Assembly (NCBI GenBank): GCA_028641055.1
Contig: CM054061.1
Span: 113,468,019-113,532,018, forward strand
Direction: 5' to 3'
Source of the DNA: Alopecurus myosuroides
Taxonomy: Eukaryota; Streptophyta; Magnoliopsida; Poales; Poaceae
DNA: 64,000 nucleotides
Shown: positions 59,304 to 64,000 of the stretch, piece after piece
Layout of the letters: every line of letters begins with the position of its first letter
Position numbering within the stretch: the stretch's first letter is position 1
Made by a program: the position numbers and the translations under genes
Notes under the pieces: generated by a model
The model's database searches: none
Told to the model about the DNA's origin: nothing
The model's input: only the letters and a program-made list of their open reading frames with translations

Positions 59304-59500
59304 AACATGATGGTTTATCCATGATGCCACAATCAAACTTCATGGTGGTTTAGCCATGATGATTTATCAAACTTCATGGTGGTTTAGCCATGATGACTTT
59401 CAAACTTCATGGGGTTTAGCCTTGATGATTAATCAAACTTCATGGTGGTTTAGCCATGATGATTTGTCCAACTTTATGGTGGTTTAGCCATGAATGATTG
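59304..59500 (+). repeat. Minisatellite of 33-34 bp in the giant LTR
   Basis: About 5.5 units built on CAAACTTCATGGTGGTTTAG followed by CCATGATGATT, at 59334, 59368, 59401, 59434 and 59468, with decayed outer copies. A single related unit lies at about 58868 (TTCATGGTGGTTTAGCCATG). Confidence 0.9.
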
Positions 59501-60013
59501 TACAAATGTTTTCATTTGTTTAAATGATTTATCAAATATAGGACAAAAATGGCTTTATGCAAATAGCCCAGACTCCACCAGCCAAATATCATGTAGCTAG
59601 TTATTCCTCAAAACTGTCACCATACAAGTGTCACTTGCCAGTACATTGTTTCTACTGACTTCCTCCCCTGTGTAGGCTGCATATTCCAATGTGCAGATGA
59701 ATTTGAAGACGAGTGAGGATTTCGTTTAGGATCTCGAGTCTATCGCCAACATGTTCTGTCTGTGGCGCATGAAGATGAAGAAGGCTCATTGATGATTTAT
59801 TTCCGATGTGTTTACTTTGAAACCTTGTCTTTGGGATAGTCCATGTCGACTATGCCAATTGGAAGACTATTTTATTTCTCATCCACTGGATCAACGATGT
59901 AGAATGATTCTATTGCAATGAATATTTCATTTTGTCATGTGTATGCTATCAGAGATCCCGGGAATAGCAGGTTAAATAGGTGTTCTATCTTTATTAAAAA
60001 GTAGGGCGCTACA

Positions 60014-61020
60014 TTTTATTATCCATGAATTTAGCTATTCATGGCTTACCGTCATCATTCACTTCATTTGTACATATGATTGCACTCATAGGTCAAATAG
60101 AATGTCTACAAGAAACTAAATTTGTCGCATCAAAAATTGGTGCCTGTGGGTCCCACATTGGCTAGGCTGCGTGTGTGCCCGAGTTGCGCTGGTCTCTCGC
60201 GTGGGCCTTGGGGCCTCACAAGGTGCCATCGTGAACATTTAGGAAACAAGAGCATGATGTCGACATGTTGACTAGCAGTGGTGTGCCTATAATTGAAGTC
60301 AGCCAAGTGCTAGTCCTGGCAGGTCCCATTTTTAAAGATCCATCCAGAAACTCTACCACATAGTATCTTTCATTTTCCCCGATTCACAAAATAAATTGAC
60401 ACCAACATAAGAAGAGGTGGAAAACTATGTTCTCATTTTTTTTGAAACTTGAGTAAAAAAGTTAAAATAAAGTACTAAATTGATAAATAACAGGAAAATA
60501 CACAATTAAACTATTATAAATAACAGGAAACTCTAGCACATATTGCTTCTGTCTACACAAACTGGAATAGTACAGCTCTAGCACCGGGCCAAAGCCCGGA
60601 GCGAGGAAGTGCTCTTCCCCTTTGTCGACAAGCGAAATGGCCACGGCACAAAGCACTACACCGGGCAGTACCATGATGGCGGCGGTGGAATTGTAGCTGC
60701 CGGCTCGCCAAGGAGCCGGTCCATAGGTGGGATATCGAAGGTGGTGCTCGACTGGGGGCACTAGTGTTCACGGAGGAAGCAACTGTATTTGCGGTGGTTG
60801 CCGATTCTTTCTTCTCGGCAGCCTGCTACACCGAAGACGAAGAAGGCGATCATTGGCTATACTTTATGTTCATTGAAGACAGAGGCAACAGCCACCTTCG
60901 GATTCACTATGCTTACAAACACACAAGCAATGACCATCGGCTTTAGTTCATGCGCATGGAAGCGGCGGTGAAAGGGAAACAATGTGGAATATTGCTTGGC
61001 AGACCCAGGCTACCCAGGCA
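60014..61020. other. Sequence between solo LTR and LINE-like segment
   Basis: No recognised gene. Short frames on both strands at 60460-60970 (for example DEEGDHWLYFMFIEDRG on plus) show no family resemblance. Probably low-copy or decayed repeat DNA. Confidence 0.35.
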
Positions 61021-61862
61021 GTCTTTTGAGACCGACCTCCCGCGTCGCTCCCGGGAGCGACCGGGAGCCTCTCGAGCGCCGCCGCCTCTAGCCTCTTCCC
61101 TCTCCCTCCCCCTCCTCGTCGCCGCCCGTGGGCGTCGCCGGGCAAAGCTCGGAAGGCGTCCGTGGCGGCGGGGATTCCTCTCCCCCTCGTGTGGTTGTGG
61201 GCGGCGTGGGACGCGGCGACCGGTGGGGGCGCGATACTGAGCATGGGGCACGGCGGCGTGGGCGTCCCGCTATGGTGCGGTAGCGCGGTCATGTGGCGAT
61301 GGCGTGGCGGCTACGCGGTGGTCGGCGTGCTTGGGACATCGGCCGCCCAGATCTGACACGACTGCGACCTTGGGCGGCGCGAGCGCTTCTCCCATCGGAT
61401 GCCCTGCTTCAGGCTGGAAGAAGAAGAAGAAGACCCTGGTGTGGCATGCTCGACGGTGGCGGCGACGGTTGAACGGTGGAGGTGCGGAGGCGGATGTGCG
61501 GCGGTGGAGGGTGCTGGACGGTGATGGACCATGGCAGGGGTGGCTTGGCCCAGATCTGGGCCCAATGGGCCCGATCTGGGTTTAACGGGCCTGATCCCCA
61601 GCTCGTGTGTCTGCGGCCGGCTTGGTCTGCAGGTTGGTAACAGTGACGTCAACACGGCAACGTTGCGGCGGGGCTCGTCTGGCCTGATCTGGGCTTGACT
61701 GGCCTTCTGGGCTAGTCGAGCTGATCCGGGCTTGACAGGCCCTGCTGCTGCGTCCGGTCGATGGCCGCCTATGGCAGCGAAGGACGTTCTCCTTATATCG
61801 GTTGCGGCTGCCGGCCTCGCGGGTCTGATGTTGTCGTCGATCCTTCTCCCTCGACATGTTGT
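61021..61862 (+). mobile_element. Possible LINE 5'-UTR fragment, cut by element B'
   Basis: GC-rich sequence with CGCCGCCGCCTCTAGCCTCT, GTGGCGGCGGGGATTCCTCT and repeated GGGCC(T/C)GATCTGGG words resembles the 5' leaders of Triticeae LINEs. No ORF2 (endonuclease or RT) is present. It ends exactly where element B' begins. Confidence 0.35.
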
Positions 61863-63275
61863 TGATGCATGTAAAATGCATACATGAACTTTGCATATTA
61901 TTACTTGTTTTTCCTACATATTAGCAACTTATATTCATGTTTTATAATGATTTGGGGGATTTTCTAAACAATCCCCCTTCTTTTGGTTCTAACCCTGTTT
62001 TTCCAGAAAACGTACTTTTTAGTGTTTCAGACTTTCCGGGAGCTTCGGGACTCCAAAAAGGGCAAGGCCAAAGAGCATGGTTCAGAATTTTCGAGACGAA
62101 CACCATGGGCCAAAGTAGAGGGCCAAAAGGCCAACCGGGTGGCAAAGAGGACCCTCCACGTGGCCAGATTCCTTGGCCGCGTGAGAGGCCCCCTTTTTGC
62201 CCTCGTGGCTCCGATGCCGTCGATCTTTCTTCTCCCGAGTGTCTCGTGACCTAAAAACGACTATATAAAGGGTCCCCTGGCCTTTTCGAGGATGAGGCGG
62301 CGCCGAGGGACAAAACCACGAAACAGAGAGACAGAAGGCTGCCGCCGGAGAAGATCGGAGGGGGGAAACGCCGCCGGGATCACCCCCTCCGGCGTGTTCA
62401 TCATCAACATCTACAACAAGATCAGCTCCATCTCTCCACTGTAATCTCTTGGCAAACACGATGTATGATGCAATACTATATTCCCTTGATGTATTGTGTC
62501 TCCCCGTCTATGTTTGAGTAGTGAATTGTTCTTGGCAATGGTGAAATAGTTCGTTGATTGGTTGCATACAAGTTTGTTATCTTCTATGATTGTCTTCATG
62601 TACAATATATGAGTGCACGCATATGTTGGGGAATGCATGTAAGGTGATCACCGGTAGCATAATGGAGTGGTGGTGACTTGGGAGTGACAGTAACCTGAGA
62701 CCGAGCCACAAAGTTATTGGGGGATATATATAGGGGACCTTAGAACGTAAGGCTATGGTGGGACTTTATGTCTTAATCAATCTTGTGCAGTCATTTACTT
62801 GGCCACATGATCCATCATAAGGGGTTGTAGATCATTTACTTGACTATACCTATTCATGGCTCCTTCCTAGAAGAAACAACTAAGACTAAAACATGTGCTT
62901 CACTAATTGTGACAACCACACGAACGAAACACCTATTGCTAGAACACTTGCTCCCTTGAGATACTTGACATATTTGCTGCTTGCTACTTGTGAAACTTTC
63001 TTAGAAACTTGCTTTAGAAACTTGCTCTAGGATTACTTGCATTTTAAACTTGCTTCACTACTTACTAGACAAACCACACTCCACGTCACTTGCTTTTAAT
63101 TAGTTAGTTCCTTTTAGTCAAACTTATTGCTTTGCATAAACAGCCATATAAGAGGGTTATAGGGCTTTAGAGAATAGATAGCTTAACTTCAGCTCCTCGT
63201 GGGTTCGACACTCAAATACTTATCGAAAGGTACTACAATTGATCTCCTGCACTTGGGAGTCATCAAGCACTTTTC

Positions 63276-63293
63276 TGGTGCCGTTGCCGGGGA
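63276..63293 (+). promoter_or_regulatory. Element B' primer binding site (tRNA-Asp, one mismatch)
   Basis: TGGTGCCGTTGCCGGGGA, 10 nt after the LTR. It has a T where element B has C, a change in the primer pairing. Confidence 0.85.
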
Positions 63294-63370
63294 GCGTTGT
63301 GCTAAGCTTTTATTCTTGTTTGCATTGCATACTAACATATAAACCTAAAACACAAAAAAAAAATTATAAA

Positions 63371-64000
63371 ATGGAAAACAACCAAACAATTTTAGAACTG
63401 TATAATATCTACCTTGAATTAGGACATGAAGTGTTTGAGGAGAAATTGAAAAATTATTTGCACAACAATCATATTTGTGGTAGTACTAATTCTTTGAGCA
63501 CCTTTATTGCTAAGGAAAACCTTGAGCTTGGGGAAGTTTGTCTTGATGAATATGATATTTTTAGTCCCCCTACTATTGAGGATAAAAATGATATACTTGC
63601 TGATTCTATGGAAAGTTTTAAGCTTGGGGAAGTTGGTTTTGATGAGCATGATATTTCTAGTTCCCCAAGCTTGGAGGAGAAAATTCACTTTGATGATACT
63701 ATGCCTCCTATATATGATGATTGCAATGAAAATTATGAATGTTTAACTCCCACTATCACTAATGAGGATTTTACTTATGTGGAGAGTAGTGATTATTTTA
63801 TGCATGTGGCTCATGATAAGAATGTTTTATGTGATATTCATATTGTTGAATCTATTCATGATGCTACTGAAAATTATTATGAGAGAGGGAAACATGGTTA
63901 CACATATTTCAACAATATTAAGTTTCCCCTCTTTATGCTGAAAGTATTGAAGTTGCACTTGATCTACCTTTCTATGCTTGCTATTATGTGCTTCTTTTAT
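63371..64000 (+). CDS. Gag-position ORF of element B', open to the window edge
   Basis: 210 codons without a stop from ATG 63371, continuing past the window. It is the same protein as in element B: MENNQTILELYNIYLELGHE, NYLHNNHICGSTNS, KENLELGEVCLDEYDIF (here Cys, where element B has a stop), MESFKLGEVGFDEHDISS, HFDDTMPPIYDD and the hydrophobic LHLIYLSMLAIMCFFY tail. It is acidic with a predicted membrane-like C-terminal helix. The role is unknown; its position after the PBS is where gag normally lies. The intact frame in this copy suggests recent expression or selection. Confidence 0.78.
   Translation, partial: MENNQTILELYNIYLELGHEVFEEKLKNYLHNNHICGSTNSLSTFIAKENLELGEVCLDEYDIFSPPTIEDKNDILADSMESFKLGEVGFDEHDISSSPSLEEKIHFDDTMPPIYDDCNENYECLTPTITNEDFTYVESSDYFMHVAHDKNVLCDIHIVESIHDATENYYERGKHGYTYFNNIKFPLFMLKVLKLHLIYLSMLAIMCFFY

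Larger units (their letters stand above)
48933..60013 (+). mobile_element. Giant solo LTR (about 4.15 kb), interrupted by element B
   Basis: From TGTAACATCCTTGATTTT to AGGGCGCTACA, flanked by the perfect target duplication TTTTA (48928-48932 and 60014-60018). Subtracting element B and one copy of its TSD leaves about 4,146 bp with TG...CA ends and no PBS, polypurine tract or pol, so it is a solo LTR. Inside: a plausible TATA box (49644), a GC-rich leader region (49660-50330) and a minisatellite (59304-59500). LTRs of this size are known from Triticeae large retrotransposon derivatives (LARDs, Sukkula/Erika group). Assignment to that group is inference. Confidence 0.88.
61863..64000 (+). mobile_element. 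Second copy of the element B family (element B'), 5' part
   Basis: 5' LTR 61863-63265 (1,403 bp), then PBS and gag-position ORF, running off the window. The 22 bp it lacks relative to element B include GAGGGCTCCACCCCC (after 62388). TATA box TATATAAAG at 62262-62270. Five bases before the LTR are GTTGT. The TSD cannot be checked because the 3' end is outside the window. Confidence 0.93.

Noticed and set aside
59304..59500. CRISPR-like regular repeats
   Set aside because: Head-to-tail minisatellite with no unique spacers, in a plant LTR.
60462..60971. Overlapping 60-99-codon frames on both strands
   Set aside because: No family resemblance, no splice-consistent extension, and location between repeats.

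Overview
The window is nuclear DNA from a grass, most likely a Triticeae species (wheat, barley, rye or Aegilops). The reasons are low-copy genes isolated among nested LTR retrotransposons, Stowaway MITEs with the CTCCCTCCGTCC end, Gypsy elements primed by tRNA-Asp that share an AAGCTTGGGGA tract before the 3' LTR, and a SIRE-lineage Copia LTR. A run of 100 Ns (43841-43940) marks an assembly gap. No bacterial or viral genes are present.

Layout. (1) 1-4250: the 3' part of a multi-exon gene for a PMT/DUF248 Golgi methyltransferase (eight exons visible, one GC-AG intron, a Stowaway MITE in intron 6). (2) 5413-12294: a young, TSD-flanked Ale-type Copia element with 166-bp LTRs. Its 5' LTR is split by a 1,471-bp Pack-MULE (5573-7043; 121-bp TIRs, 9-bp TSD) carrying a broken fragment that reads as a PEP-carboxylase-kinase-like gene. 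(3) 12295-20014: AT-rich intergenic DNA with several MITEs. (4) 20015-20710, minus strand: an intact single-exon ALOG (LSH1/G1) transcription-factor gene. (5) 21696-27730: an unidentified minus-strand ORF interrupted in frame by a non-autonomous Gypsy element (22166-27469). (6) 27731-43200: a nest of Gypsy and Copia remains, including a complete solo LTR (32014-33440) and the 3' half of a SIRE-lineage Copia element with a post-pol ORF and a full 3' LTR, ending in three tandem 575-bp units. (7) 43200-48930: GC-rich sequence at the gap, a 71-bp repeat next to the gap, a 764-bp tandem duplication and a decayed Gypsy LTR. (8) 48933-60013: a giant solo LTR (about 4.15 kb without its insert) flanked by TTTTA, which hosts a complete 6,930-bp non-autonomous Gypsy element (51578-58507, TSD ATTGT). 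(9) 61863-64000: the 5' part of a second copy of that element, with an intact gag-position ORF running off the window.

Only two ordinary host genes are supported, the methyltransferase and the ALOG gene, and nothing suggests they work together. The rest is transposon biology. The most notable points are the Pack-MULE inside a young LTR; the non-autonomous Gypsy family whose acidic, hydrophobic-tailed ORF is open in one copy and broken by a nonsense codon in the other; the repetition inside that family of the 11-mer preceding its 3' LTR; and the SIRE element's post-pol ORF with a possible private promoter and intron.
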